Shown: piece by piece, positions 23,820-34,588 of the stretch
How positions within the stretch are numbered: the first letter of the stretch is position 1
Layout of the letters: each line of letters starts with the position of its first letter
NCBI GenBank assembly: GCA_964059195.1
Contig: CAXKWD010000004.1
Location: forward strand, 118,888,043 to 118,952,042
Direction of reading: 5' to 3'
DNA length: 64,000 bases
Origin: Ectobius pallidus
Taxonomy: Eukaryota; Arthropoda; Insecta; Blattodea; Ectobiidae
Notes under the pieces: model-generated
The model's database searches: none
The model's input: the letters and a program-made list of their open reading frames with translations, nothing else
What the model was told of the DNA's origin: nothing
Program-made: the position numbers and the translations under genes

Positions 23820-24396
23820 TGTTGTCTTGTATGTGTAAAATTTACTAATCGATTATTGAGATATCACATAAGTATTAAAAATGTTAATTTATCCTAAGGT
23901 CCTAGGTAGCTATGAGATAACGACAATTGCTAATTGATCCTTAAGAAACTTGATAGGCCTAAGAAAATTAACATTTACCAGCCTACCGAAGAATATTTTA
24001 AGGATAAATAAGGAGAGTTTCTAAATTCATCAGTGGGTCCATCCGATGGCATCGAGCATTCATCAGAGCGTTTTTAATTTGATTTAAGGAATCCATTGGC
24101 AATCCATCAAAGCGTTCTCTGGGTTCTGATAAGTTAGCGCTGGTTCGACTGACATCGGTTCCATCGTACTTTAACGTCCGATGGTTCAGACATTGGGCTG
24201 GAACAGAACTGGAGTTAGCACTCCAGCACAGAAAGTGAGGCCGACTGTTTCGACTAGCTCCGCCTGTAAAATCTGGCAAGAAGCTATTTGTCTGCTCAGC
24301 AAGAAATGTCAAGTAGGCCTATATGCCTGAAAATGTATTACGATAGAGTGAACATTACCTTGCCTTTAACTCCAAATAATTTATTTTTATCAATAC
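23820..24396. other. No gene; transposon-like words near 24010-24250
   Basis: GAGTTTCTAAATTCATC at 24014 recurs inverted near 33672, and the following CCATCCGATGG/GATGG-rich sequence resembles that region. Possibly one end of an unclassified DNA transposon. A 104-codon minus-strand ORF (23998-24312) has no recognisable domain. Confidence 0.3.
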
Positions 24397-25957
24397 CAGT
24401 GGCGGCTATTCAGGAGAAGTAGGTGAAGTAGCACTTCACCAGTATTTTTCCTTTACAATACGTTTTTTTAAAGTTTATTTTCAATATCACGAATGTTGGT
24501 TTTTACTATAAATGTATCTGTAGTTTTGAATTGCCCGCCTTGTCACCACCTGGTGTCAAAGCTAGGAGACACTGAGATCCTGCAAGCGACAACGTGTTTC
24601 AAGTCGGCCGTGGTGAAGGTGAACTGGAAACCACTCCCTCCGTTGCATGGGTAGTCTGTTGCACTAAAAATGAGGATTGGAAAGCAGCAGTTTTCTCGCT
24701 TAAACCACAGCCTCGTGGTGACGGGAACAGACTACCCCTGAAGCAGTCCCTCTTGTTCAGGCATTTTCTTCGCCAGTACAAGAATCTCCAGACAGTTGTG
24801 CTCTTCCTTTGAGCACTTCTACTGCGCAACTGTTTGAGATTTGATCATACGAATGTTTCCGATCAAGGGACTCCTTGTTTCCGATGGCCTCCCGAATCTT
24901 TCAGGGGACTCCTTGTTTCCGATGGCCTCCCGAATCTTTCCTTCCTCTCTTTGAGCTAATTTGATGCAGTTTTGGCGCTAAAGTGCAGGTGCAGTTGTCA
25001 TGTTTGTCTTATTTCTTGATTTGTGTGATTTTAATTTCGCTTATTGTTAGTAGTTCGGGAGCTAAATGTTGTTACAAGTGTTTGTCTTCATTATTGATAT
25101 TTCTGACTTCCATCTGTGAGTAATTTTCCGTAATATTAAGTAAGCTATGTATAAATTTAAAATCATACTTATTTAGGTTATACGCCCTCATTCATTAGTA
25201 ATTTCTAAGTATAGATTTTATGCCACAATATTACCTTCGTTTATTTGACTTGTGTGATTTATAAGACATTTAAAAGAAGATTCAACTTAAATATTCATAT
25301 TTCTAGTATTCATCCAGGAAGAAACATTAGTGTGTCATCTAGAAAAAAATTGCGTCTTTCCGACCTTCGCAAGCATAATAACTTATAAGATAAACAACAG
25401 TAATTGGTCGATTGCTAAAGATTATTAGTCAATACCAAGTCCGCATCGCATGAATGGAATATTCTGAATAATCTGATTAGGAGAATAATAATTACGATAA
25501 ACATAGAAAGATTCGCGGCGGAGAAGCAGGATAGAATTTATCTCATGAAACTCTTAATCCCGAGTGGGATTTATTAAGAGTATTCCATGAATAAAATGTA
25601 GGCTATCAGATTTTATAAATAATAACTAAATTCTTACCCGCCTTGTTTAAAATCAAATCATAATTGTGCCAGCTGTCAGATCACGACGTATGCCTGCTAA
25701 ATGAAGAATAAAAAATGCTGCCAGATACTAATCTGACAAGTATCTTGATTAGCGAATAGTTCAATTCAGAAAGAACTTCTACTGCAGCTAGAAGAAAAAC
25801 AGCCATTCTATGATGATTCCACCGACAAGTTTGCAGCCTTAAAGGGCTACAGAAGGATTGTTTTGGTATACAAGACATGGGTGAATTCCGTTATTAACAT
25901 AAGCATGTGGCATTTTTTTTTCTCTTCACCTAATTTTCCGGCCACGAGCCGCCACTG
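24397..25957. mobile_element. Non-autonomous hAT-like element (CAGTGGCGGCT ends)
   Basis: The left end CAGTGGCGGCTATTCAGGAG and the right end (reverse complement CAGTGGCGGCTCGTGGCC) share an 11-bp perfect terminal repeat and subterminal TAGGTGAAG. CAATAC lies on both sides (24391-24396 and 25958-25963), a shortened or degraded target duplication. CAGTGGCG starts are typical of hAT elements with ZMYM-like transposases. No transposase coding remains in the 1.56 kb. Small ORFs at 24594-24829 and 25681-25878 have no known domain. Confidence 0.7.
24867..24940 (+). repeat. 38-bp tandem duplication
   Basis: GGGACTCCTTGTTTCCGATG and the following GCCTCCCGAATCTTTC occur at 24867 and again at 24905. 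Confidence 0.93.
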
Positions 25958-26111
25958 CAATACGAATGGTTTTACCCGTGACTTCTCTTTTCATTATGTA
26001 AGTCTAACCGACAAATTCGCGCGTATTCAATACAACATTTATTACTAGGGCCCAGATTCTTATGTTTTAAACTATTTTATTCTTTACTAGTTAAGTGTGA
26101 TATTTGAATAC

Positions 26112-26906
26112 TACCCGCGCGCGATTTCTTGGGCGCTCGGCTCCCTAGTCCTCATTCGGTAGGTTTCGTTCAACTTCGTAGGTAAAGCTGACAACATTGA
26201 AACACGAAGTACGCTATACACCCTGACATCTAGTGGCTTCAATACTAAGCTTTCATTCTGTGTCAGGATTCTTATTTATTTATTTATTTATTGACATTAT
26301 CTTATCTGACGCATAGCGTTATGGGGAAAAATACAACCTTTCGAGCTGCTGATTTCACAAATACTTCATTGTACATCCAACACTTTCACACCTCTTTAAG
26401 AATTCCGTATGTGCTAATTTCTGACGATCCCGTGAACTCTGATGTCAATTTCATGGACTGAAAGTTGAGGGAACTTTTCACAAAACGTATTAAATATGTT
26501 TAAAAATAGGCCTATAGTTTTCTCCACTTTTAGATACCTTATCTCTCTTACGTTTTACAACACTAAATGGTGAAGCATGTTCTGCTAAGACTCTTCTTTA
26601 TGCTTAAAATTAGTCATCCAGTGTAAAAATATTGAGCCTATATTATGTATAATATTCTTACTTGATGACTTATTTGATAACGTGTAATGAATTGTTACGC
26701 AATACCGTTACCACGTTATATTATTGAACTGCATTAAAATCGTTGTATATTAAAGTCACTACATAAAATACCATACGCGCGATTCTGCTGAAACGTTATT
26801 TCTTTGGTTGACAACACTGCAGAAAGATTGGCGGACTAGCTATGTTTTGTTCTCCCAGACTCTCACTTCCCCGTAAATCCAGCGCCCAAGAAGTGGCGCG
26901 CGGGTA
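26112..26906. mobile_element. MITE-like element with CCCGCGCGC ends
   Basis: Left end CCCGCGCGCGATTTCTTGGG (26114) is the inverted counterpart of CCCAAGAAGTGGCGCGCGGG (ending 26904). The match continues through GCGCT, and TA flanks both ends. Length 791 bp, no coding. The TA flanks suggest Tc1/mariner-type mobilisation, but the ends are not those of a family I can name. The GC-rich tips stand out against AT-rich surroundings. Confidence 0.75.
26268..26294. repeat. (TTTA)n microsatellite
   Basis: Six or seven TTTA units inside the MITE. Confidence 0.9.
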
Positions 26907-27357
26907 TAATTATTCGTTTCATTGTCAAGAGTTAAGTTAAATTAATATTACGTTGAAATGTTTAGAAATTAAAATATATTTGATATTTGATAACACTTTT
27001 AGGCAGTACCAACTGCAATCGGTCACATTAGCTATTTACATTAATACACATCTTTAAGAACCTAAGCTATGAATATTTACAATCTTACAAGCTTAATTAC
27101 ATTAGTCAAAATTATGCCATAACCCAAGTGACACTAAATGAACAACATATACTTACAGATTACACATGCAATTACTTACGCTAAGTTGCTGTATTCTATA
27201 TGTAAATATGATTCTAAGTATTCTTTAACATTATAAAAAAGGATTTTTTAAAGCTAGGAATATAGTTTTTTGTGAAACCAAATTTGGGGACATTTCTTGA
27301 AGTTTATATGGTAATTTGTTATATAAGGTTGTCCCAAATTTATTTTGATTTCTGGTG

Positions 27358-27723
27358 CGTATACACTGCAGAAATCATAGCAATCCGTCAGGCGATCATG
27401 AGCCTTAGAAACATACAAGGTGCTAATATAATTATTTTCTCCGATTCACAAAGCGCTCTGGAATCAATAACTACTAATAATATACACACTAAGTTCTCAT
27501 GGCTTGAAGTCAGTATTAAACAATTGATCAAAGGAATCCTTGCTAATAACTCTCTCCGATTTGTTTGGATACCAGGTCATCATAATATTAGAGGCAATGA
27601 AATTGCTGACCAATTAGCAAAACAGGCTACTGAACTCCATGCTCAGGAAAAATATCCAATGAATATACAAGATTACATCTCACATCGTCTACCCCTCCGA
27701 AGCAAGATAAACCCTGGTTCCTA
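27358..27723 (+). pseudogene. LINE RNase H domain, 5'-truncated
   Basis: The open frame runs from upstream host sequence, but retroelement coding begins at about 27358 with YTAEIIAIRQAIMSLR. The RNase HI fold follows: catalytic Glu in TAEIIAI, Asp in IIIFSDSQSALESI, the VWIPGHHNIRGNEIADQLAK box with catalytic His and Asp. The first catalytic Asp strand is lost to 5' truncation. This RNase H type is found in I, R1 and Jockey-like LINEs. It ends in a stop at about 27722, followed by a frameshifted C-terminal piece. Confidence 0.88.
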
Positions 27724-28035
27724 AAAGTTCCTGCTTCTCGTTCCGAAATATCCATCTTATATAAAGTGAAATTCAAAACGGCTATCACACCATACTATCT
27801 ACATAGGATCAAAAGGAAGGATTCTCCACAATGCCACTGTGGTCAGCTTGGCACCATTGAACACATACTTTTTTCCTGTCCAGAAGCTAATACTAGAACT
27901 CATGACTTTTATAACGAAATACGTACAGCATATGGGTACAGCCCTTGGAACTTAACAGCATTTACTGAGGATCAACCACACAAAGCAGCAAGCGCATTAT
28001 CAAGATTCCTACATAAGTGCAAAATGAAACTGTAA
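27724..28035 (+). pseudogene. LINE C-terminal zinc-binding segment
   Basis: The open part begins at 27766. It contains SPQCHCGQLGTIEHILFSCP, the CxC...H...C cluster typical of the C-terminus of I/R1/Jockey-type pol proteins, and ends KCKMKL before a short 3' UTR and the GTGAA tail. It belongs with the RNase H segment just upstream. Confidence 0.85.
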
Positions 28036-28446
28036 AAGATAGATAATACATACAAAGTACATAATTTTTATTTAATAACATCAACCACATGTACGGACGT
28101 CAAAATCCTCGGGTATGACGTCGATAAATAAAATAAAAGTGAAGTGAAGTGAAGTGATTTCTGGTGTGATAAATAAGCACTTCGTGTTTGATAGCTTTTT
28201 ATGTTATATATTTTACTAATGACAAGACATCAAAAATATACAAATTTATTATTGTTAGTAAGCCTGTCTCAATAAATAGTGGTTTGCAATGATCTAATTT
28301 TTTAGCATTGGTTATTATTCTAATTGCTTTTTTCTGGATAACTAATACTTGATTAATTTCTACACCATTTCCCCATAGGCTACTACTAGATCACACCTTA
28401 TTATGCTCTGAAAAAATGCATAATAGGCAGTCTTTACATAATCTGA

Positions 28447-29115
28447 AGATACTTACTTACTCACTCAATGGCAATAGACAATTCCTAAGCAAGCTAAATG
28501 AATATTATCTGTTTTATGGAACCCGAAGGTTCATTGCCGCGCTTACTTGAGTCCGCCATCCAACCCTATTCTGCGCTATCTCCATCCAACCATCACTCTC
28601 AAATCCTACCTCCCTTGAATCTATCCTAATATTGTCCTCCCACCTGCGTCTAGGTCTTCCAAGTGGTCTATTCCTTTCGAGTCTCCCCGTAAATATTTTT
28701 TAAATATGTCTTTCTTCCCCCATGCGTGCAACATGTCCAGCCCATTTCATCCTCCATGATTTAATTAGCTTTACTATATCCGGTGACGAGTACAGGTTAT
28801 GAAGCTCGTCATCAAGCCGTTTTCTCCAGTCCCCATTTTCATCTCTCTTAGGCCCAAATATTTTCCTAAGCACCCTGTTTTCGAACACTTTCAGATATTG
28901 TTCTTCGCGAAGAGAAAGCGACCATGTCTCACATAATGTCTCATATAATACAACCGGCAGGATAATTGTATTATAAATTTTTATTTTTGGATTTGTGGAC
29001 ATTAGACGAGAAGATAAGAGTTTCTTACCTGCATAAAAACTAGCATTTCCTGATTTGTGTCTACACGTAAATTCGGCCTTAATATTATTTGTATCTGTAA
29101 TTATTGCATTGCCAT
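28447..29115 (-). pseudogene. RTE-like endonuclease-RT LINE, 3' fragment
   Basis: Minus-strand reading from about 29110 gives KLLSSRLMSTNPKIKIYNTI, a W-S-L block, VFENRVLRKIFGPKRDENGD, LHNLYSSPDIVKLIKSWRMK and WAGHVARMGEE (open 29002-28700). Beyond a stop the frame-corrected continuation contains RRRWEDNIRID and ends AAMNLRVP-like near 28540. This is the highly characteristic C-terminus of an arthropod LINE group. The left end carries an AAGT-type repeat (seen as ACTTACTTACTCACTC). It is 5'-truncated and non-functional. Confidence 0.88.
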
Positions 29116-29744
29116 CCTACCTGAATTATGATATAGGCCTATCCTAAAAATTGCTAACATCTGGATTAAGGATTAATGACTAAATATGATATTAAACGTT
29201 ATTATCACAATAAAATACACTTAAAATGAATGATGACGATTTTGAAGTAGAACAATATATTTCAATTTCTAAAGATTTCAACGTAATATTAATTTAATGT
29301 AATAAGTGTAGTATTGAATACATGCTATTTTTTTGGCCTACGTGTATGGAAACGACAGAAGTCTCGGGTAAAAAAAACATACGTATTAATTTTATCTTAA
29401 TTATAATCAAATTAATTAATTATAATTAAATATATTAATATTAATTATTCTTATAATGCACGCAAGAAGAACTGTCTTACAATCATTCGTCAACAACATC
29501 TTCAATTTCCAAACCAAACATGTGATAATTCCATACAAGAAAGGCGATTTGACGTTTCGTATTGAGCAGACAAATAGTTTCTTGCCAAAGTTTCCGTGCG
29601 AGACTAGTCGAAAAAGTGGCCTCACTTCTTAGTACAGGGGATTGTATTTAGTGCTAAGTCCAGGCATATATGGAGGTCAATGGGTTCAGATGAATCACCG
29701 CCATTATGAGAATTGACCATTCAAAATTTTGTAATGGAGACAGT
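29116..29744. other. No recognisable feature
   Basis: AT-rich sequence (TTAATTA-rich at 29390-29455). No gene or repeat family recognised. Confidence 0.5.
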
Positions 29745-30932
29745 CACTGCCTTCTTTATTTCTTACAAGCCATGCTGTTAAATCTGGCAACATCGCTTCG
29801 GTAGTCCTATCGGCTATGAACATGTCGTAAATAAAGCAATGAACTACATCAGAATCATCGAAAAATTAAGCATATTTCAGCTTAAAGTAGGCTAATCCCA
29901 GTCATCGCCTATTGTTTAGAGAACATCTGGATACACCCGAAGAGCAACTGGAGAGCATAGGGAAGGTAAAAACCGTGTACATAATGAGAGATTTATATAC
30001 ACCGTCACCTCTAATTGAGTACACCAGAGAACAGTTTTTCACAGAAGAATTTCGTGTCCATCAGCTACAAACGAATACCCGAGTGAGATACGGTATATTA
30101 GTGACCTTAAGGAAGAATTGGCTGGTATTAAAGAAGAATTGAAGAGAAATAGAGTCACTTTTACTGGTAGGCTATGAACTTTTATCAAGCTGCTCAGAGT
30201 AGGCCTAATTGATCTCAATGTGGCAGACGCCAAATCGTAGTATATGCAATCTCCTATCCTCCCAATATTACTACCAGCGTTTTCCTACAGTTTTGTGAAG
30301 GTAATGAACGGGATTCAAACCTTAACCTCAAATGTGCTGGCGAATCAACACAGTTCCCCACCGGAGGATGAACGAATGAATGACTTGACAGCAAATAACG
30401 GAAAGCTGAGTGTTCCCAAGGAATTAGGCAAAGTTATTCTTTTCAGTGACAGTCATGGGCGTAGTCATCCACAAAGTGCATGTGACAAGAAAAGAGATAT
30501 CAGTGTTCTAGGTTATATTAAACCTGGGACAACTAGCTCAGTGGTGGTACAAAATGACCCAGAGAAGTGTAGCAGCTTAATAAAATATGACTCTGTTGTG
30601 GGTCAAATAACAGAGCTCGTAGGCCTAACAGGATAAGTGAGGTTATTACCAATAAAATAAGAAAAAACGCGACATCATAACGTATAATGAGGAGACACTG
30701 AAAACTACGAATTCCTTCAGATATGTGGAGTCACCGCGCGTTACGTTATTATGCACATCACAAGTATAGGCTATGTAATATAGGCCTACTGATTTGGCCT
30801 AAATAAAGTCAGTATTTGTGATGAAGAAAATTATCTGCAATAAAAACGTATTCAAATGCTTCCCACAGATAGGACTACCTCCTGTGTTGCCAGATTTCAA
30901 GCAGCATGGCTTGTAAGATATAGAAGGCAGTG
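29745..30932. repeat. 70-bp inverted repeat flanking a decayed ORF
   Basis: The left arm (29745-29813) has CACTGCCTTC, TTACAAGCCATGCTG and ATCTGGCAACA, then GGTAGTCCTATC. The right arm (30867-30932) has the same words in the same order when reverse-complemented. Arms differ by small indels. Between them lie two plus-strand ORF pieces. The arrangement suggests a transposable unit, but no terminal duplication was identified. Confidence 0.65.
29912..30636 (+). pseudogene. Decayed ORF with coiled-coil and SGNH-like segment
   Basis: The first piece (29912-30142) has IEYTREQFFTEEFRVHQLQT. After a frame change a coiled-coil-like ISDLKEELAGIKEELKRNRV follows (about 30085-30150). The second open piece (30244-30636) contains GKVILFSDSHGR, resembling the block I serine region of SGNH hydrolase-like domains found in some retroelement ORF1 proteins, then GYIKPGTTSSVVVQ. 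The downstream blocks of an SGNH fold are absent. Stops and frameshifts make it a pseudogene; its parent family is uncertain. Confidence 0.45.
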
Positions 30933-31355
30933 AGACAGTGCATATAAGATTCACATTCATAACCGCATAACGTAGACAAAATTACAGAAACATAAATAGC
31001 AATTAAACTTATTTTTGAGGATTCGCTATTCCTCATAAAGGGCTAAAACTGGAAGAAGCAAAGACAGTATAGACCTATTAGTTTGCATCCTTAGTAAATT
31101 CTTACAATGGCATGCATTTTAATTCACACTTAAATTATTTCAGTTTTCTTTTAAATAGTTAAAATTATAAAACAAAAACCATATAAAATAATATTACTAA
31201 TTTCGGGTCAATTTGAAAACATAAATACAGTACTGTAATGTGTATAGTATAAAACACACAGACTGTGTGATAAATCAATTTTATATAATAAAATATCAGT
31301 GAGTCTGTCTTTGTGACAAGATGTTAATTTAAAGTAGATCTCACTTTTCTTTATT
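30933..31355. other. No recognisable feature
   Basis: AT-rich sequence without supported features. Confidence 0.5.
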
Positions 31356-32120
31356 AAGTGCCAGTATGGTACTTTATGAGATTGTGTGGGGGACGAAAAA
31401 ATGTCTGTCCGTCTGTCTGTCCGTCTGTCCGTGCGTCTGTATAACGTGCGTTGACAGTGGACTGTAAAAACAATTAATTAAGGGTGACAAAGATTGAACA
31501 CACGCTATACATTTCGATAGGCTTTATGAGCAAACAATAATCACAAAATACAATATTTATCTTGAGGCTTCTTCGCTAACAAAGGTAAATCCTTTCTAAA
31601 TGGTAGCGATGCGAAGACATCAGTAGTTTTCAAGACGTTTAATTAACTCTGGTGAATGATGAGGACCACTGACACTTCTGTCAGAACTTGAGGCGTATAA
31701 ATAATCTTCATAGAATTCAACAATAGACATAAATGATTCCTTAGATAGTAGCTGCTGCTAGCTAAAATATATATCATTTGCATTTAACGTTAGCCACTGA
31801 TTAATAAAATCACTGCAAATGTCGTCGCAATGGCTAAATAACAAGCTATATTAAGCAATTCGTTATTATTGAGATAATTAACTCACAGTTTTAATAAGTA
31901 ATAATCTTCAAGCTTTTAATTATTCATATCACTATTCTTGAAGTTCAATTAAACCAGGAAAAGATAATCCCTCTGGAACAAATAGCGTTGACACAAGTAT
32001 GCTTGAAAATCTTGTTAGAAATATTCCTTCAATGAGGAAAAATGCATGATAGCTTTAAAATCAAGTTAAGAAGCATTGACTTCTGAATATATTAATAATT
32101 GGGTGAAATAACCCAATAAA

Positions 32121-32384
32121 TTGCCACTAGAAATTGTAAAGGCAATTGCTAGACGTATTGAAGATGGCGACGAACCAAGAAGAATGTTATTCGAACAAGA
32201 AGAAAAAAAGAAAGCTAACAATATAAAAACATATTGTAGAGAAATTCAACTGTCCTTAAAAATAATGAGGAGAACGCAAGGCCCCCTGAAAACGGGCGAA
32301 AAGCAGAAAGAAATCAAACCAACCATCCATCATAATAAAATTAAACATTTTGCAATAAGCTCTTATAAAAATATTAACAGCTAA
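32121..32384 (+). other. Unrecognised 87-codon ORF inside repeat copy 2
   Basis: Predicted product is Lys/Glu-rich (RRIEDGDEPRRMLFEQEEKK) and likely helical. It lies in the block absent from copy 1. No domain recognised; it may be a remnant of a protein encoded by a longer family member. Confidence 0.25.
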
Positions 32385-32415
32385 AAAGATCACAACATAA
32401 CTGAACAGCGTCTAC

Positions 32416-32890
32416 GCACCATAACTCAAGTACGCTTTTTCGCATTTTCATGAAACTTGGTATAAACATTCATAATGTCAATGGGAAGAACCCTATTGTT
32501 ATGGAACCAAATCGGTTCACCGGTACCGGAGTAATGCCCAATTTAGTGCCTATTTTAATAGTATTATATTAGAAAGGCACCATAACTGAAATACGCTGTA
32601 TCGGATTTCCATGAAACTTGGTGTACTCATTTATGACGTTCATGAGAAGTGCCCTATTGAATTTGAACCTAATCTGTTGACCGGTACCGGAGTAAACCCC
32701 AATTTAGTGTCTATTTTAAAGGCGCAATAACTCAAATACGCTTTATCGTATATTTATGAAACATCGTATACGCATTTATAATGTCCATGGGAAGACGACT
32801 ATTTATAATGGATAAAATCGGTTGACCTGTTTCGGAGTAATGCTCAATTTAGTGCCTATTTTATGGTAATATACGTATTCGAAAGAATTT
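32416..32890 (+). repeat. Three tandem units of about 145-160 bp
   Basis: Units start near 32416, 32576 and 32721. Each runs CATAACTCAAGTACGC, TTCATGAAACTTGGTAT, GGTACCGGAGTAA and TTTAGTGCCTATTTTA, with substitutions. Copy 1 holds a single unit at 10935-11095. Confidence 0.85.
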
Positions 32891-33339
32891 ATTAAAAAAA
32901 TGAAAATCAGTTATCTTGACAACACTGCCTATTGTTTTACTGTGATCTTATAAGGCCTTGGAAATTAAAATACAGGTAGCTATGACAAAAAACACTGTTG
33001 ATTTACATGCGCTTATCCAACTAGACCGTTAAAATGACCCCGGTGGCCGAGATGGTAACGCTTTGGCCTCACATTCTGGTTCAAAACCCGAAACCGGCCA
33101 ATTTGAATTTTTTTGGTATTTTTATGTGAGTGTGCGATTGTCATGATATTACAAATCTGTACAGTTCAGTTGATGCTGGAAGATTTTAATCTAATTAAAA
33201 AAAACTAGACCTTCGTTCTTCCGTAATCCCTGCTTAATGAATAAATCTGGAGCTTAACTTGGAAATCAATTTACAAAAATCATATTCTGCATATCATAAT
33301 TGCAGTCATAACTGATTAAACAAAAACATACTGGCACTT

Positions 33340-34399
33340 TGTTACATCAGTTTACCTGATTTTATTTATTTTATTTATTTTATTTAATATATCATTATTA
33401 TAATCAGTTTCCATTGGATTTAATGTAGGCCTAAATTCAAATCGATCATTAGGTCTATACTCTTTTTAGTGGGAAAATAATAAACCGGATTTACTAACAA
33501 TGCCATCGCTAGTATTTTACAATTTTATGTGTAGTTAATATGTTGACGGTCCCGAAAAACATCGCTTTGGCCAACGAATATTTTTAATTCATCAGCCATC
33601 ATGAATCCATCGAGGAAAATTTGTGAAAACCAGCCTTCAGTCGGTGGAGTCCATCGCTCATCAGTCCGATGAATTTAGAAACTCGTCTATAGTATCTGCT
33701 GGACCTTAAAGAGTATGGGCTTCTGATTGATGCCCGTGGAACTACGTAGAAGTTTTCTAAGACTTCAGAAAGGAAAATGAACTACCAGCTTCCTTTAGGG
33801 ACACCATTGTTCGAACGGTCCTTAACAAATTATGTTAAATCCATCACAACCATGCTTTTCTTTGATGGACTACGTACTTTTTTAACTTTTGTTCTTTTTC
33901 TCTTATTTTTTTCAATTTTTAATTTTGTGAGTATGTTGAATCCACTGGGTTGCCTCCATTGGGAGGCTGTTTGTCTGTTTGTTTGTTTGTTTGTTTTTTA
34001 CTATGAAAGTATAAAGTACGCCATTTCACCCTTAGGATATTTAAGAAGTTAAAATGTGCTAATCGATCTTTCAAATACTGTATAGGCCTACCTAATAACT
34101 TATACATGTATAAAGCTAAAATCTTGAGTTCTCACTTCTCATATATCTGACTTTCTATAATTTCCATTTACATAATATTTTCCTTACGTAACGGAATGTT
34201 TAAAACAACCCTAGAATTACAAAACGCCAGGTTTCCAAAGCTGACGCCTTATTAATCGTGGTGTTATGCAGTAATGAAATGGATTTTTTTGGGGGGGGGG
34301 ACCCATTAATGCAGGTATTGACTTATTTATGAGTTATTTTGTGACATCCTGCATTATAGAAATATTTGGAAATATTTTTAGTCAACAATAAGAATATAA
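33340..34399. other. No gene; short repeats only
   Basis: Contains a TTTA-rich run (33360-33390), a possible transposon end (GATGAATTTAGAAACTC, 33668-33686, with GATGG/CCATC-rich sequence before it), a (GTTT)n run near 33968-33995 and a G tract at 34291-34300. ORFs at 33777-34107 show no recognisable domain. Confidence 0.4.
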
Positions 34400-34588
34400 A
34401 TAATCAAGTGATTACTAGGGATATTAATGTATACATTATAGAAAACCACTTGAAATTTTTAAATGCTGTTACTAGGCCGGCTTCAGACTCATGTCTTGAT
34501 CACATATTCTTACCATGTATTCTATTAAAAAGCTCTTATTGTACAGATGTTATTGTTTCGCTTAAATCTGTGATTAATTCCTCTAACA
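34400..34588 (+). pseudogene. LINE endonuclease fragment (separate copy)
   Basis: The reading contains RDINVYIIENHLKFLNAVTR and PASDSCLDHIFL, matching the end of the endonuclease domain of the LINE immediately downstream (GDINIQIL..., RPASNSCLDHIF at 35113-35260). So this is a second, diverged copy or a partial duplication in the same orientation. Confidence 0.7.

Larger units (their letters stand above)
27346..28166 (+). mobile_element. 5'-truncated LINE (RNase H end) with target duplication
   Basis: The insert 27358-28154 is flanked by the 12-bp duplication TGATTTCTGGTG (27346-27357 and 28155-28166). It starts inside the RNase H domain, as expected from aborted reverse transcription, and ends in a GTGAA repeat tail (28137-28154). 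It lies antisense within an older LINE fragment. Confidence 0.9.
27241..28435 (-). pseudogene. Jockey/CR1-like LINE 3' fragment, split by another LINE
   Basis: Minus-strand reading from about 28435 gives INQVLVIQKKAIRIITNAKK (near 28350-28290), the conserved block after the RT domain of Jockey/CR1-type LINEs. It continues with CKPLFIETGLLTI and, across the insertion at 27358-28154, ends with NKLPYKLQEMSPNL near 27270. The frame is broken. This fixes the antisense identity of the region around 27272, where the plus-strand reading is meaningless. Confidence 0.75.
31356..33339 (+). mobile_element. Unclassified repeat family 'AAGTGCCAGTATG', copy 2
   Basis: Same ends as copy 1 (AAGTGCCAGTATGGTACTTT at 31356; CATACTGGCACTT at 33327-33339) and the same downstream GTTACATCAGTTTACCTGAT. 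It is 1,984 bp against 688 bp for copy 1. The extra length is a unique block (about 31440-32410) plus two more copies of the internal unit. A tRNA-like block (GGTGGCCGAGATGGTAACGC, then GGTTCAAAACCCG) lies at 33045-33095. Sequence TGTCTGTCCGTCTGTCTGTC near the left end resembles Helitron 5' regions, but the ends do not. Confidence 0.7.
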
